DNA of 64,000 bases, taken from the NCBI RefSeq assembly GCF_019679475.1, contig NZ_JAIEZP010000001.1, positions 558,001 to 622,000 of the forward strand. Reading direction: 5' to 3'. Within the stretch, counting starts at the first letter, position 1. Every line of letters begins with the position of its first letter. This document shows positions 10,201-17,849 of this stretch, one piece after another. The position numbers and the translations under genes were made by a program. The stretch comes from Hyphomonas sediminis. GTDB lineage: Bacteria; Pseudomonadota; Alphaproteobacteria; Caulobacterales; Hyphomonadaceae. Under the pieces are notes generated by a model that saw only the letters and a list, made by a program, of their open reading frames with translations, did not search any database and had not been told where the DNA came from.

Positions 10201-10375
10201 CGTGGTTATCCTGTTTGGCGCAGTCGCCGCCATGCTGGTCGCCCTGCTGGTCGTGCCGACCGCCTACACCCTGCTTGCCCGCCGCACAGGCTCGCCGGGA
10301 GACGTAGCCCGCAAGCTCGAAGAGGAACAAGCCCAGGCTGGCACAGGCAGCGCCGCGCCTCATCCTGCGGAATGA
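7238..10375 (+). CDS. RND multidrug efflux transporter, inner-membrane permease
   Basis: Proton-driven AcrB/HAE1-family pump of 1045 residues, full length. The N-terminal motif SVKRPVFASVISLILIVFG leads into TM1. Two large periplasmic loops, each followed by six helices, give the 12-TM plan. The proton relay is visible: adjacent Asp residues at about 400-401 in TM4 (GLLVDDAIVVLENIHRRM) and the TM10 Lys at about 925 (IGIAAKNGILIVEFANQ). The C-terminus is Glu/Gln/Ala-rich and cytoplasmic. It is the last gene of the tripartite operon and is closed by a strong terminator immediately downstream. No local regulator (TetR, MarR or two-component) adjoins the operon, which is slightly unusual. HAE-1 versus another drug-exporting subfamily is not resolved. 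Confidence 0.95.
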   Translation: MLLSDVSVKRPVFASVISLILIVFGLVAFSRLPLREFPDIDPPVVSISTNYPGASASVVETRITQLIEDRIAGVEGVRFINSRSSDGRSNISIEFRIDRDIESAANDVRDRVASVADRMPPEADPPEVEKADADDDVILWLNLASSSLSTPELTDYANRNLIDRFSALDGVARVQIGGARDYAMRVWLDRRALAARGLTAGDIERALRAENVEAPAGSLESGSTNYTLRINRPFRTAEDFAGLVIAQGDGYLVRLGDVARVERGTAEDRTMFRGNGEPMVGLGMVKQSTANTVDVAKGAKALAEELNKTLPDGMQIYLSFDSSVFIEASIREVWSTLAIAVCLVTLVIFLFLGSFRTTIIPAITVPVSVIATFIVLYSLGFTLNLLTLLALVLAIGLLVDDAIVVLENIHRRMQEEGESPLVAAFNGTRQVGFAIVATTLVLMAVFIPITLMEGNTGRLFTEFAVTIAAAVGFSSLIALTLSPMLASKILKPHSESRSGPLSGFIQGIDSTIDKVRAGYSRIFDVLVRRPLAVALATLGIMGASWFIFQDLGTEYAPREDRGSFFISVRGPEGASFEYMERYLDEIERRLLPYTETGEISRLLLRAPGWGGGYNQANVVAVLNDWSARRPADEIIAEINGKMADLPGIRGFAMMRQGLAGGGGKPVQFVIGGPSYEQLVEWRDAFVEALEADNPGITDLDWDFKETQPQYRIQINYERAADLGVTVTEIGTTLETMLGSRRVTTYIDNGEEYDVLLEGIRSDQNTPTDVQNIYVRSTRSGELIPLSSIVTLVPYADSPTLNRYNRVRAITINADLQPGITLGDALDGMERIARDVLPTEATIDYKGQSLEFRSAGASITFVFGVGLLIVFLVLAAQFESWIHPMVIMLSVPATLAGGLLGLWLTGQTLNIYTQIGLIMLIGIAAKNGILIVEFANQLRDEGKDFDTALKQAALARMRPILMTGLTTAVGAVPLIVTSGAGAETRIAIGVVILFGAVAAMLVALLVVPTAYTLLARRTGSPGDVARKLEEEQAQAGTGSAAPHPAE

Positions 10376-10380
10376 TCTGA

Positions 10381-10406
10381 GGGGGCCGGCAACGGCCCCC
10401 TTTTTC
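10381..10406 (+). terminator. Rho-independent terminator of the RND efflux operon
   Basis: A perfect 8-bp GC stem, GGGGGCCG and CGGCCCCC around the tetraloop GCAA, is followed directly by TTTTTCC. It begins 5 bp after the pump stop codon. Confidence 0.92.
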
Positions 10407-10507
10407 CTTGCTGCACTGCGCCTTGCCTTTCCGGCATGGGCTTCGCATAGACGGTCCCCGCCCCATTAGGGGCTTGTGAACACCGCAATGCGTAGAGTGC
10501 CGCCGCT

Positions 10508-11035
10508 ATGAACCTATTTTTCCGGTTCCTTCGGATCTTCCTGCCTGCCCTGCTCAGCCGGGCACGCACCCATCTCATGGACCTGCACATCATTCGGTCT
10601 GCTGTCTGGCTGGGCGATCAGGACCCGATGGGCCACATGACCAATTCCCGCTATTCCTCGTTCACCGATCTGGCGATCATGAACTATATGGGCCGCACGG
10701 GCGCGCTCATGGCCTTCCGCAAGCGCGGCTGGATGCCGGTCATCCAGTACGAATCCTTCGCTTATCTGCGCATGCTGCGCTTCCCCCAGAAGTTCGAGGT
10801 ACAGACCCGCCTTGTCGGTTGGGAGGATACTCGCCTCGTCTTCCAGCACACCTTCATTGCCGCCGATGGCCGCGTCCATGCCGAAAGCACGATGATCGCC
10901 CGCCTTACTGGCCGCAAGAAGCTCCGTGTCACAGCAGATATGGCAATGGAAGCCCTCGGCGTCACTTTGGAAAGTCCGCCGCTTTCCCCGTCTGTAGTCG
11001 CCATCCTTGAAGACCTGAAAGCCCGCACAGTATGA
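10508..11035 (+). CDS. Hotdog-fold acyl-CoA thioesterase-like protein
   Basis: Probable acyl-CoA thioesterase of the 4HBT/THEM6-like group, 175 residues. The hallmark is DPMGHMTNSRY (about residues 38-48), matching the D-x-x-x-H-x-N-x-x-Y motif of hotdog thioesterases, followed by the central helix (FTDLAIMNYMGR) and beta strands (VIQYESFAYLRML, KFEVQTRLVGW). The first 20 residues are hydrophobic/basic (MNLFFRFLRIFLPALL) and may be a membrane anchor. The stop overlaps the next start as ATGA, so it appears coupled to the nucleoside hydrolase, although no metabolic link is obvious. The fold is fairly sure, the substrate unknown. Confidence 0.8.
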   Translation: MNLFFRFLRIFLPALLSRARTHLMDLHIIRSAVWLGDQDPMGHMTNSRYSSFTDLAIMNYMGRTGALMAFRKRGWMPVIQYESFAYLRMLRFPQKFEVQTRLVGWEDTRLVFQHTFIAADGRVHAESTMIARLTGRKKLRVTADMAMEALGVTLESPPLSPSVVAILEDLKARTV

Positions 11036-11964
11036 CCCCGCCCCTTCCGCTGATCATCGATTGCGATCCTGGCATCGACGACGCCGTCATGCTGATGATG
11101 GCGCTGGGCTCGCCCCGTTTTGACGTGCGCGCCATCACTACGGTTGCCGGCAACGTGCCGCTGCGCCTTACCAGCCGCAATGCGCGCCTCATCTGCGAGC
11201 GGATGGGCCGCCCGGACATCCCCGTCTTTGCCGGCTGCCCCCGCCCCCTGCTGCGCGCGCCTGTCACGGCGGAAGATTTCCACGGCGAAAGCGGCATCTA
11301 CGGCATTGAAGTGTTCGAGCCCAAAGCTCCGCTCAAGCCCGCCCATGCTGTCACCGAGATCATCCGCCAACTGAAATCTTCGCCCGCGCGCAGCTTCACC
11401 CTCGTCGTCACCGGCCCGATGACCAACATTGCCTGCGCTCTTGTGATGGCGCCCGAAATCGCAGACGCCATTTCCGAAATCGTCATCATGGGCGGCGCGA
11501 ACGTTGAAGGCGGCAACATCACGCCCTTTGCCGAGTTCAACATCTTCGCCGACCCCCACGCCGCCGCCACTGTTCTCGACAGCGGCATCCCGGCAACCCT
11601 GCTCAGCCTCGACGCGTCCCATCAGGTCCGCGCCACGGAGGCGCGCATCGACCGTATCGCCGCCATCGGTGGCCCGCGCGCCGAGATGATAGCCTCTCTG
11701 CTCCGAGCCGCTAACAATCTGGAAGCCCGCGCCCGCCCTGGCACCAAGGTGCCGATGCACGATCCTTCGACCATCGCCTGGCTGCTTGCGCCTGAGATGT
11801 TCGAAACGGTCCAGACCCGCGTCAGCGTCGTTACCAGGCCGGGCAAGGAATTTGGCCGCACGCGCGTCAAGTCCTCAAAGAAAGGCCCACATCGCTGGGT
11901 CACCAGAGCAGATGCCGATGCTTTCTTTACACGGATTGAAGATATCTTGAAGGCGCAGCCATGA
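11032..11964 (+). CDS. Inosine-uridine-type nucleoside hydrolase
   Basis: Hydrolyses the N-glycosidic bond of ribonucleosides to base and ribose. The N-terminal Ca2+-binding signature is complete, IIDCDPGIDDAVMLMMAL, with the catalytic Asp cluster at about residues 9-15. Other family features are TTVAGN, VVTGPMTNIA, IVIMGGANVEGGNITPFAEFNIFADPHAA split over about 25 residues, and a late Asp (HDPST). The 310-residue length is normal. It lacks a signal peptide, so it acts in the cytosol. ATGA overlaps on both sides couple it to the thioesterase and to ribokinase, and the latter would phosphorylate the ribose it releases. Base preference cannot be judged. Confidence 0.95.
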   Translation: MTPPLPLIIDCDPGIDDAVMLMMALGSPRFDVRAITTVAGNVPLRLTSRNARLICERMGRPDIPVFAGCPRPLLRAPVTAEDFHGESGIYGIEVFEPKAPLKPAHAVTEIIRQLKSSPARSFTLVVTGPMTNIACALVMAPEIADAISEIVIMGGANVEGGNITPFAEFNIFADPHAAATVLDSGIPATLLSLDASHQVRATEARIDRIAAIGGPRAEMIASLLRAANNLEARARPGTKVPMHDPSTIAWLLAPEMFETVQTRVSVVTRPGKEFGRTRVKSSKKGPHRWVTRADADAFFTRIEDILKAQP

Positions 11965-12803
11965 TCACGGTCGTTGGCTCTGTAAATCTCGACATTGTCG
12001 GCACAGGAAAAACCCTGCCCAAGGCGGGCGAGACAGTCACCGGCGCACGCCTGGCGCGTCATCCCGGCGGCAAGGGCGCCAATCAGGCGCTCGCCGCGCG
12101 CCGCCTTGGCGCCGAGGTCCGCCTTATCGCGGCCGTCGGCAATGACGATATGGCCGAAGAAGCCCTGAAACTCCTCCGCGCCGGCGGCGTCGACCTGTCC
12201 GCCACCCAGTATATCAATGGCGAAACCACCGGCGTTGCCCTGATCGCTGTCTCCGAGGAGGGCGAAAACCAGATCGTCGTTTGTCCGGGGGCAAACGAAG
12301 CGCTCGATCCGGGTGATGTCGAAGGCATGGACATTAAGCATATGATGGGCGTGCTGGAAGTGCCTGCCGCAACACTGCTGGCCGCTGCTGAACGCACCAC
12401 CGGCTTCATCGCGCTCAATCTCGCCCCCGCCATGCCGGTGCCTCCGACCCTTCTGGAACGCGCCAGCCTGCTCGTCGTCAACGAAACCGAAGCCGCGTTC
12501 TATGGCGACGCGCTGCACGCGCCAGGCCGTTATGTCGCCATATCCCTTGGCGGCGCTGGCGCAGAACTTTGGAAGGACGGCGCGAAGATCACATCCGCCC
12601 GCCCGCCGGAAGTCCATGTCATCGACACGACCGGCGCTGGCGACACTTTCAGCGCCGCCCTCACGGTCAGCCTCATCAATGGGAAGCCCCCTGAAGAAGC
12701 CCTGCGCTACGCCGTCACCGCCGGCGCGCTAGCCTGCACCCGCCCCGGCGCCCAGCCCAGCCTTCCCCGCCGCGCCGAAGTCGAAGCACTGCTGCGGGGC
12801 TGA
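11961..12803 (+). CDS. rbsK: Ribokinase (PfkB family)
   Basis: ATP-dependent phosphorylation of D-ribose to ribose 5-phosphate. The N-terminus ITVVGSVNLDIVG and the substrate-binding HPGGKGANQALAARRLGA are ribokinase signatures. The C-terminal PfkB motif DTTGAGDTFSAALTVSL carries the catalytic Asp and anion hole (about residues 220-236). At 280 residues it is slightly shorter than the usual 300-310. The ATGA overlap with the nucleoside hydrolase argues for a nucleoside-salvage role rather than free ribose uptake, and no rbs ABC transporter is nearby. A related PfkB sugar kinase cannot be excluded, but the context favours ribokinase. Confidence 0.88.
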   Translation: MITVVGSVNLDIVGTGKTLPKAGETVTGARLARHPGGKGANQALAARRLGAEVRLIAAVGNDDMAEEALKLLRAGGVDLSATQYINGETTGVALIAVSEEGENQIVVCPGANEALDPGDVEGMDIKHMMGVLEVPAATLLAAAERTTGFIALNLAPAMPVPPTLLERASLLVVNETEAAFYGDALHAPGRYVAISLGGAGAELWKDGAKITSARPPEVHVIDTTGAGDTFSAALTVSLINGKPPEEALRYAVTAGALACTRPGAQPSLPRRAEVEALLRG

Positions 12804-12853
12804 CCTCGCAGGATAGATCCCACCCTATCCAACACTGGCACACCCCCTCCCCG

Positions 12854-12891
12854 CGTCATCCCGGAATCGCGGAAGCGATTATCCGTGACCC
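12854..12891 (-). repeat. REP-like intergenic element, copy 1 (degenerate)
   Basis: Read on the minus strand it runs GGGTCACGGATAATCGC then TTCCGCGATTCCGGGATGACG. This matches the copies at 60972-61009 and 62306-62344 (GGGTCCCGGACATTTGC then GCAAATTCCGGGATGACG) at most positions, with compensated changes in the stem. It can fold as an imperfect hairpin. Confidence 0.7.
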
Positions 12892-13012
12892 ATAAGCCCT
12901 TGAAGTTCCAAGCCTCGCCCTCCCGAAGCTCAGGGTGAGCGAAGTCGAACCATGGAGCGGGCTGGCCCAACTTATCCGGCAGGCCTCCCCACGCCTGCAA
13001 ACTCACCCCCAT

Positions 13013-13056
13013 CCTCCCACAAGGAGCCGGGCCGGTACCGTTCGGTTTGTGGGAGG
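13013..13056. repeat. Inverted repeat with 10-bp arms
   Basis: CCTCCCACAA (13013-13022) and TTGTGGGAGG (13047-13056) are perfect complements around a 24-base loop that itself contains CGGTACCG. The context is intergenic. It could be a transcription-end structure or repeat debris. Confidence 0.6.
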
Positions 13057-13154
13057 GCGCCCCGGAGGATGGCAAACGCCAGTCCGACCAAAAAACGATT
13101 CAACCAACCCCACATGCCCTGACGCCCCCACAAGCAAGGCGCAGGCACAGCGGC

Positions 13155-13173
13155 TCCGCGTCAAAGACGCGGA
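13155..13173 (-). terminator. Hairpin 3' of tRNA-Arg, possible terminator
   Basis: TCCGCGTC and GACGCGGA form a perfect 8-bp stem with loop AAA, 23 bases past the tRNA 3' end. A proper U-tract is missing on the minus strand, so termination is only suggested. Confidence 0.4.
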
Positions 13174-13196
13174 AACAGCCGCGAGCAAAACAGAAA

Positions 13197-13273
13197 TGGT
13201 GATCCCGGCGAGATTCGAACTCACGACCTACAGATTAGGAATCTGTCGCTCTATCCGGCTGAGCTACGGGACC
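13197..13273 (-). tRNA. tRNA-Arg (anticodon CCT)
   Basis: 77 bases on the minus strand fold as a full cloverleaf. The acceptor is GGTCCCG paired with CGGGATC, the D-arm contains GCTCAGCCGGATAGAGC, the anticodon stem is ACAGA/TCTGT with loop TTCCTAA (anticodon CCT), and the T-arm is GTGAGTTCGAATCTCGC. The 3' CCA is encoded. It reads AGG codons. The gene sits alone, divergent from the nuclease-like lipoprotein gene. Confidence 0.96.
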
Positions 13274-13394
13274 AGCCAGCGGTCCCCGTACCGGAAATCG
13301 GCCTCAATTTGAAGAGTAAAAGGTCGCCTCGGATGGCTTGCCTCGCAGGGCGCCAACGCGCGATAGATGAAATGTGGACGAGACAGGGCGCTGA

Positions 13395-14168
13395 ATGCCG
13401 GATCTGAAAATTGCCCTCCTGGCGATGGCCGCGCTGCTGACAGCGGCCTGCGGCGGCAAGCCTGTCGACCCACTCGACGGTCTTGCCGAAGGCGAACGCG
13501 GCCGCGTTGTCCGCGTTATCGATGGCGATGCCCTCGTCCTCTCGACTGGACAGAGCGTGCGCCTCATCGGCATCGAAGCACCCGCTGGCCCCTCTCGTGG
13601 CAGCGAGGGCGATCCGGGCTTTGAGGATTCCAAACGCGCGCTGGAAGACATGGCGCTCGGCCGCGAAGTGGAGCTGCGCTATGGCGGGCTGACACGCGAC
13701 CGATACGACCGCGCGCTTGCGCATGTGATGACGATAGATACGCTGGGGCCCAAGCTCTGGCTGAATGCGGAGATGGTAAAGCGCGGCGTCGCGCGGGTTC
13801 GGGTCTATCCTGACACCGCCATTGCCAACGCGCCCCTCCTGCCGATGGAAGCTGATGCGCGCGCCGCCAAAGCGGGTCTCTGGGCCAGGCGTGCCTGGGC
13901 AATCACCGATGCGACGCGATTGCCCGACACATTCGAAGGGTTCCAGATCGTGGAGGGGATCAGCAGCGGCATGCAGGGATCAGATGCCCGCGGCGCCTCA
14001 TGCGATGTGTTCCTGGAGCGCTCGCTGCTCGTGCTGGAAATCGAAACCTCTGCCGCGAAGCTATGCCAGCTTCCGCCTGAAGCGCGCGTGCGGGTTCGCG
14101 GCTATGTCCGGAACCTCCGTATGGAAATTAACCACGAACTGAATGTGGAGCTTCTCGAAATTCCCTGA
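13395..14168 (+). CDS. Staphylococcal-nuclease-like lipoprotein lacking a catalytic Glu
   Basis: Secreted lipoprotein (signal LLAMAALLTAAC, lipobox TAAC at about residue 19) with an SNase/OB-fold domain at about residues 35-175. Compared with staphylococcal nuclease, the IDGD metal-site Asp, the first Arg (VRLIGIEAP) and the second Arg (DRYDRALAHV) are kept. The stretch corresponding to VDTPE reads IEAPA, so Asp40 is Glu and catalytic Glu43 is Ala. That argues against normal nuclease activity and for binding or another chemistry. Residues 175-257 (QIVEGISSGMQG... RVRGYVRNLRMEINHELNVEL) look like a second small OB-like domain and include two cysteines. 257 residues; a single gene after the tRNA. 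Confidence 0.8.
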   Translation: MPDLKIALLAMAALLTAACGGKPVDPLDGLAEGERGRVVRVIDGDALVLSTGQSVRLIGIEAPAGPSRGSEGDPGFEDSKRALEDMALGREVELRYGGLTRDRYDRALAHVMTIDTLGPKLWLNAEMVKRGVARVRVYPDTAIANAPLLPMEADARAAKAGLWARRAWAITDATRLPDTFEGFQIVEGISSGMQGSDARGASCDVFLERSLLVLEIETSAAKLCQLPPEARVRVRGYVRNLRMEINHELNVELLEIP

Positions 14169-14246
14169 CCCTTTGACGCGATTCAAGTTGACGTGTCGAA
14201 AAACTTGTTGAACCCAAAGGTTGCATACTTTGTCGGGGAAACCAAA

Positions 14247-15059
14247 ATGCACTCACCCATTGCCAGGAGCGCCGCTGCGCTCCTTACGGGATTTCTTTGC
14301 CTGAATCTGACGGCAATCGCTCAATCCGATGGCGAGCACGCCGCGGAGTCTGCGGAGGTCGCGGCCCTTGCGGCACCCGCTGAAGCCAGCGCCATAGATG
14401 AAGTGAGTGCCAAAGCGATTGCAGTCGAGGCGGACATGGCGACGCTGCCAGAGGCCACGGCGGTGCCTGTTGTTAAATATGCGGATATCCTGATGATGCC
14501 GCCGAAGGCACAGGTCGTATTTATCACAACCGGTGGTGCGGAGACGCGCGCTGACTGGTCTGAAGCGGCGAAGGAAAATTTCCACAATCACATGATTGCC
14601 AACCTCGAAGGCCAGGGAAAATCCATCGTCCATTTCGATCCGCAAACCGTTGATGCTGATCCGGAACTCGGCCAGCTCCTGCTACTTTGGGATGTCGTCG
14701 CGATGTCAACGGGAACGCCAATGCCCCACAAGGGCAAAGCGTTTACATCCAATCAGAAGCTGACGCTTGGCAAGGACGCGGGCCGGCTCGCCGCACTCTA
14801 CGGCGCCGACAAGGCAATGTTCGTCAACCACTATAGCCAGATTGAAAGTGGCGGTGTTTTCCTCACCCAAGTGATGATTGGCGCAGCCACCGGCTATGTC
14901 CCGGCCTCGGCCAACATGCGGGCAACCACGACCCGTATCGTCGACCTGAAAACCGGCGACATTATATCGACCAGCACCGCCGCCGGCGGTGATGCGCGGG
15001 ATGTGGAAGAATCCCAGGGGATTACCTCCCGCATGATGAAGAACATCACCCTGAATTGA
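14247..15059 (+). CDS. Secreted protein of unknown function
   Basis: No family recognised. The ATG at 14247 (behind GGGGAAACC) gives a clean Sec signal peptide (MHSPIARSAAALLTGFLCLN then LTAIAQ) and a 270-residue protein. The mature N-terminus is an Ala/Glu-rich linker (residues about 27-75). The remainder is globular, with KYADILMMPPKAQVVFITTGG, a Trp-containing segment and a C-terminal block ATTTRIVDLKTGDIISTSTA that resembles envelope proteins reporting a parameter and its type. An in-frame GTG at 14193 would add 18 residues ahead of the signal peptide and is unlikely. It lies 9 bp upstream of the M48 protease gene and is probably co-transcribed with it and the lipoprotein after it. Confidence 0.75.
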   Translation: MHSPIARSAAALLTGFLCLNLTAIAQSDGEHAAESAEVAALAAPAEASAIDEVSAKAIAVEADMATLPEATAVPVVKYADILMMPPKAQVVFITTGGAETRADWSEAAKENFHNHMIANLEGQGKSIVHFDPQTVDADPELGQLLLLWDVVAMSTGTPMPHKGKAFTSNQKLTLGKDAGRLAALYGADKAMFVNHYSQIESGGVFLTQVMIGAATGYVPASANMRATTTRIVDLKTGDIISTSTAAGGDARDVEESQGITSRMMKNITLN

Positions 15060-15068
15060 GAAGCACAG

Positions 15069-16247
15069 ATGATTGCGAAACCCCTCGCGCTGATGGTCGC
15101 GCTGGCGACACTGGCGGCATGCGCATCAACCGACCACGGCACCCGCACCGCTGGCCAGAAGCCGTCGAACCTTCAGTCCACAGAAGCCAGCATGTGGTAT
15201 CAGATGGAGGATTTCGAAAAGTCGCTCCGCCACTCCGGCCGGGTGATTGACGACCCGGCCTTGCAGGCCCGCATATCCGATCTCGCCTGTACCCTGTCGG
15301 GCGCGCACTGCGCCGACCTGCGCGTCTATATTATCAGAGAGCCGTCCTTCAACGCCTCCATGGCGCCCAATGGCATGATGCTCGTGCATTCCGGGCTGCT
15401 GCTGCGCGCAGAAACCATTGATGAGGTCGCCTTCGTCCTGGGTCACGAGTTCGGCCATTTCCTCGAAAACCACTCGCTCGAACAATACGCCGCGATGCGG
15501 AACGCAAATATAACCGGCGCCGTTGTCGGAAGCCTGCTGGCCGGGGCCGGCGGAGGCGCCTTCTCGTCGATCGGATACGTTGCGGGCTTCAGCTCCGCCT
15601 TTGCTTTCAGCCGGGAACAGGAACTGGAAGCCGATCGTCTGGGCCTGGAATTTACTCAAGCCGCCGGACTTGATCCGGCGGGCGCCGCCGCGATCTGGAA
15701 GAACCTCTATTCGGAAATGGAAGCGACCAGCAATCGCCGCAAAGCCAAGGATCTGAACAGGAATGGGATGTTTGATACCCACCCGATGATCCAGGAGCGA
15801 GTTCGCTTCCTCGATTCCACGATAGTCTCGCCGCCGCAATCAAACGATCAGCGGCGCCAGTATCGCGAACTCATCCGTCCGCACCTGAAAGACTGGCTGC
15901 TCGATACCGTCGCCGGCGAGGATTATGGCGCAAGTCTGGCGCTCAGCGAGCGTATGCTCCGCCAGGGGGAAGATATCGGCATTCTCCAATACGCGCGGGC
16001 TCGGATATTCCTCATGCGCGGGGAAACGGATGACAAGGCGCAAGCCGAATCCGCGCTCCTTATCTCCATCGGCGCCGCAGACGCACCTGCTGAAGCCTAC
16101 CGCGAACTCGCCGCTATCCAGCGAGACAAAAGCGATATGGCCAACGCAGCCCTGAATCTCAGAGTTTATCTCGAGAAAGCTCCTGACGCGGCCGATCGCG
16201 CACTTGTTGAAGCCCAGATTATCGACCTTGAGGACACTATCCAATGA
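15069..16247 (+). CDS. M48-family metalloprotease lipoprotein
   Basis: Zinc endopeptidase facing the periplasm, lipid-anchored (ALATLAAC, lipobox at about residue 18). The catalytic motif LGHEFGHFLEN (HExxH at about 125-129) and the third zinc ligand Glu in SREQELEADRLGLEF are present. So are the upstream M48 landmarks (YIIREPSFNASMAPNGMMLV and a helix beginning ETIDEVAFVL). The last 130 residues carry helical TPR-like segments (YGASLALSERML, AEAYRELAAIQRDKS), so the domain order matches BepA/LoiP-type outer-membrane quality-control proteases. 392 residues. The following lipoprotein gene overlaps its stop by 4 bp, so it may be a partner or substrate. Confidence 0.9.
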   Translation: MIAKPLALMVALATLAACASTDHGTRTAGQKPSNLQSTEASMWYQMEDFEKSLRHSGRVIDDPALQARISDLACTLSGAHCADLRVYIIREPSFNASMAPNGMMLVHSGLLLRAETIDEVAFVLGHEFGHFLENHSLEQYAAMRNANITGAVVGSLLAGAGGGAFSSIGYVAGFSSAFAFSREQELEADRLGLEFTQAAGLDPAGAAAIWKNLYSEMEATSNRRKAKDLNRNGMFDTHPMIQERVRFLDSTIVSPPQSNDQRRQYRELIRPHLKDWLLDTVAGEDYGASLALSERMLRQGEDIGILQYARARIFLMRGETDDKAQAESALLISIGAADAPAEAYRELAAIQRDKSDMANAALNLRVYLEKAPDAADRALVEAQIIDLEDTIQ

Positions 16248-16816
16248 TCCGCTTAACTGTCGCCTCCCTCGCCCTTCTCTCCGCTGCGGCGTGTGCGGTT
16301 ACTCCCCAGGCCGTTCCGGCGGGTCTCGTGTCCTCGCCGGCCGGCTTCGACGTGACTCTGAAAGAAGACTGGTCCCGTTGGCCCGAACAGCTGAACACAA
16401 CCACGGTCGGCGAATATCTGACCAAGGACGGGCTGCTGCTCAACCGGCTGCACTTCGCCAGCATTGAAAGCGGAAAGCCTTGGATCAGAGCCGCGAAAGA
16501 TGCCGACGTTCCGCGCTACCGCCAGTCGGCCAGCGAAATTGAAACGGTTGACTTCATCGTGTCGAGCCTGAAGCGCATCGGCTATAGCGAGATGGCGGCG
16601 TCCAACATTCGTCCTGAATCGCTGGATGACCAGAAAGGCATCCGGTTCGACCTTCAGGGCAAATGGGAAAATGGCCTCAATGTCCGGGGCGACGCAGCCT
16701 TCGTTCCGTCCACAGACGGTTTAAAGCTTGTGCTGTTCATGGCTCCCGCCATCCATTATTATGACGCCTCGGCGGAAGAAGTGGATGAGGCGATCCAGTC
16801 GATAAACCTGCTCTGA
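16244..16816 (+). CDS. Small lipoprotein, unknown function
   Basis: 190 residues with signal peptide LALLSAAAC (Cys at about 17 as the lipidation site). The mature region predicts an alpha/beta domain: FDVTLKEDWSRWPE, DGLLLNRLHFASIESGKPW, IRPESLDDQKGIRFDLQGKW and a final helix ASAEEVDEAIQSIN. No catalytic motif was recognised. The start overlaps the M48 protease stop (ATGA), so the two are translationally coupled, and a shared role in envelope maintenance is inferred. Its stop codon abuts the convergent sigma-factor stop codon with no base between. Confidence 0.75.
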   Translation: MIRLTVASLALLSAAACAVTPQAVPAGLVSSPAGFDVTLKEDWSRWPEQLNTTTVGEYLTKDGLLLNRLHFASIESGKPWIRAAKDADVPRYRQSASEIETVDFIVSSLKRIGYSEMAASNIRPESLDDQKGIRFDLQGKWENGLNVRGDAAFVPSTDGLKLVLFMAPAIHYYDASAEEVDEAIQSINLL

Positions 16817-17710
16817 TCAGGTATTCGGGATTAATCCGGCGGTCTCCGGATCGCCGGCAATCGACTCCAGGGCCTGCTTCAGCTTCTGCATCGCCTGATG
16901 CTCAATCTGGCGTACCCGCTCCTTAGAAACACCGAGTTCCCCACCCAACGCCTCCAGCGTAATAGGTTCCTCAGCCAAGCGGCGCCGGGAGATTATGTAT
17001 GTTTCCCGGGGATTGAGGGCAGTCATGGCCTCCTGAATCCAGAGATGCCGGCGCTCGGCGTCCCGCGCCTGCATCACCGCCTCTTCCGGCACAATGCCCT
17101 CGTCCGCAATCAGATCTTGCCATTGGGTATCGACATCGCTGGCGAGCGGAGCATTCAAGGACCGGTCCGACGCCGACAGACGCGCCGACATCGTCTCTAC
17201 GTCGCGCATCGTCACGCCCAGATGCCGGGCGACCCAGGCCTGATTCTCGGGCGTCATCGAGCCCTCTCCAGTGTCGTCGATACGCGCCTTCAGTCGTCGG
17301 AGATTGAAGAACAAGGACTTCTGCGCGGCCGTCGTTCCGGTCCGAACGATCGACCAGTTGCGCAGCACATAGTCCTGAATTGCGGATCGTATCCACCAGC
17401 TCGCATAGGTCGAGAAGCGGACTTCACGTTCCGGTTCGAACCGCGCTGCAGCCTGCATCAGGCCGACATTGCCTTCAGAAACCAGATCGGCCATCGGCAG
17501 GCCGTAATGGCGAAATCGGCCTGCCATCGAAATGACCAGACGCATGTAGGCGGTCGTCAGTTCATGCAGCGCAGCCTCGTCGCTCCCTTGCCGCCAGCGC
17601 CGGGCAAGCGACGCCTCATGCTCAGGCGCCAGCAAGGGCGCCTTCATGGCCGACCTGACAAACTGCCTGTCGGCGGGGTTGGCTGCCGAATACGCACCCG
17701 GCACGGGCAT
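16817..17710 (-). CDS. rpoH: Heat-shock-type sigma factor RpoH (sigma-32; RpoHII-like)
   Basis: Alternative sigma factor directing RNA polymerase to heat/oxidative-stress promoters. Region 2 (LVSEGNVGLMQAAARFEPER, FSTYASWWIRSAIQDYVLRN) is followed by the RpoH box QKSLFFNLRRLK, diagnostic for sigma-32. Region 4 ends with GVSKERVRQIEHQAMQKL. The segment SLNAPLASDVDTQWQDLIADE recalls the RpoHII branch of alphaproteobacteria (from memory, not tested). ATG at 17710 gives 297 residues, the usual length, but its AGGAG is only one base away. An in-frame TTG at 17788 with GGAG ten bases upstream would add 26 residues, so the start is unsettled. The gene is divergent from mmcB, and its upstream region contains the LexA box. 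Confidence 0.92.
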   Translation of the reverse strand: MPVPGAYSAANPADRQFVRSAMKAPLLAPEHEASLARRWRQGSDEAALHELTTAYMRLVISMAGRFRHYGLPMADLVSEGNVGLMQAAARFEPEREVRFSTYASWWIRSAIQDYVLRNWSIVRTGTTAAQKSLFFNLRRLKARIDDTGEGSMTPENQAWVARHLGVTMRDVETMSARLSASDRSLNAPLASDVDTQWQDLIADEGIVPEEAVMQARDAERRHLWIQEAMTALNPRETYIISRRRLAEEPITLEALGGELGVSKERVRQIEHQAMQKLKQALESIAGDPETAGLIPNT

Positions 17711-17849
17711 GCTCCTGAACGGTTGAAATTGACTGTCCTGACTGTCTCTACGCAGCGTCGCGCTAACTGGATCATCCGGCAGCGCCAATTCACGTCATCT
17801 CCGGCCCACCGGCTTGACGCCGCCTTTCGCCGGGGCCTAGGGTGCTCCG

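Larger units (their letters stand above)
12804..13196 (+). other. Non-coding spacer with repeats, downstream of ribokinase
   Basis: 393 bp without a convincing gene. It holds a REP-like element (12854-12891), a short segment resembling the dispersed GCTCAGGGTGAGC-type inverted sequence near 12920-12945, a long inverted repeat (13013-13056), an A-run near 13090, and a hairpin (13155-13173) just past the tRNA-Arg 3' end. The reading frames crossing it also cross the tRNA and have no family resemblance. Confidence 0.7.

Noticed and set aside
12935-13312. Plus-strand open frame across the tRNA-Arg region
   Set aside because: It runs through the tRNA gene and repeats; no protein similarity.
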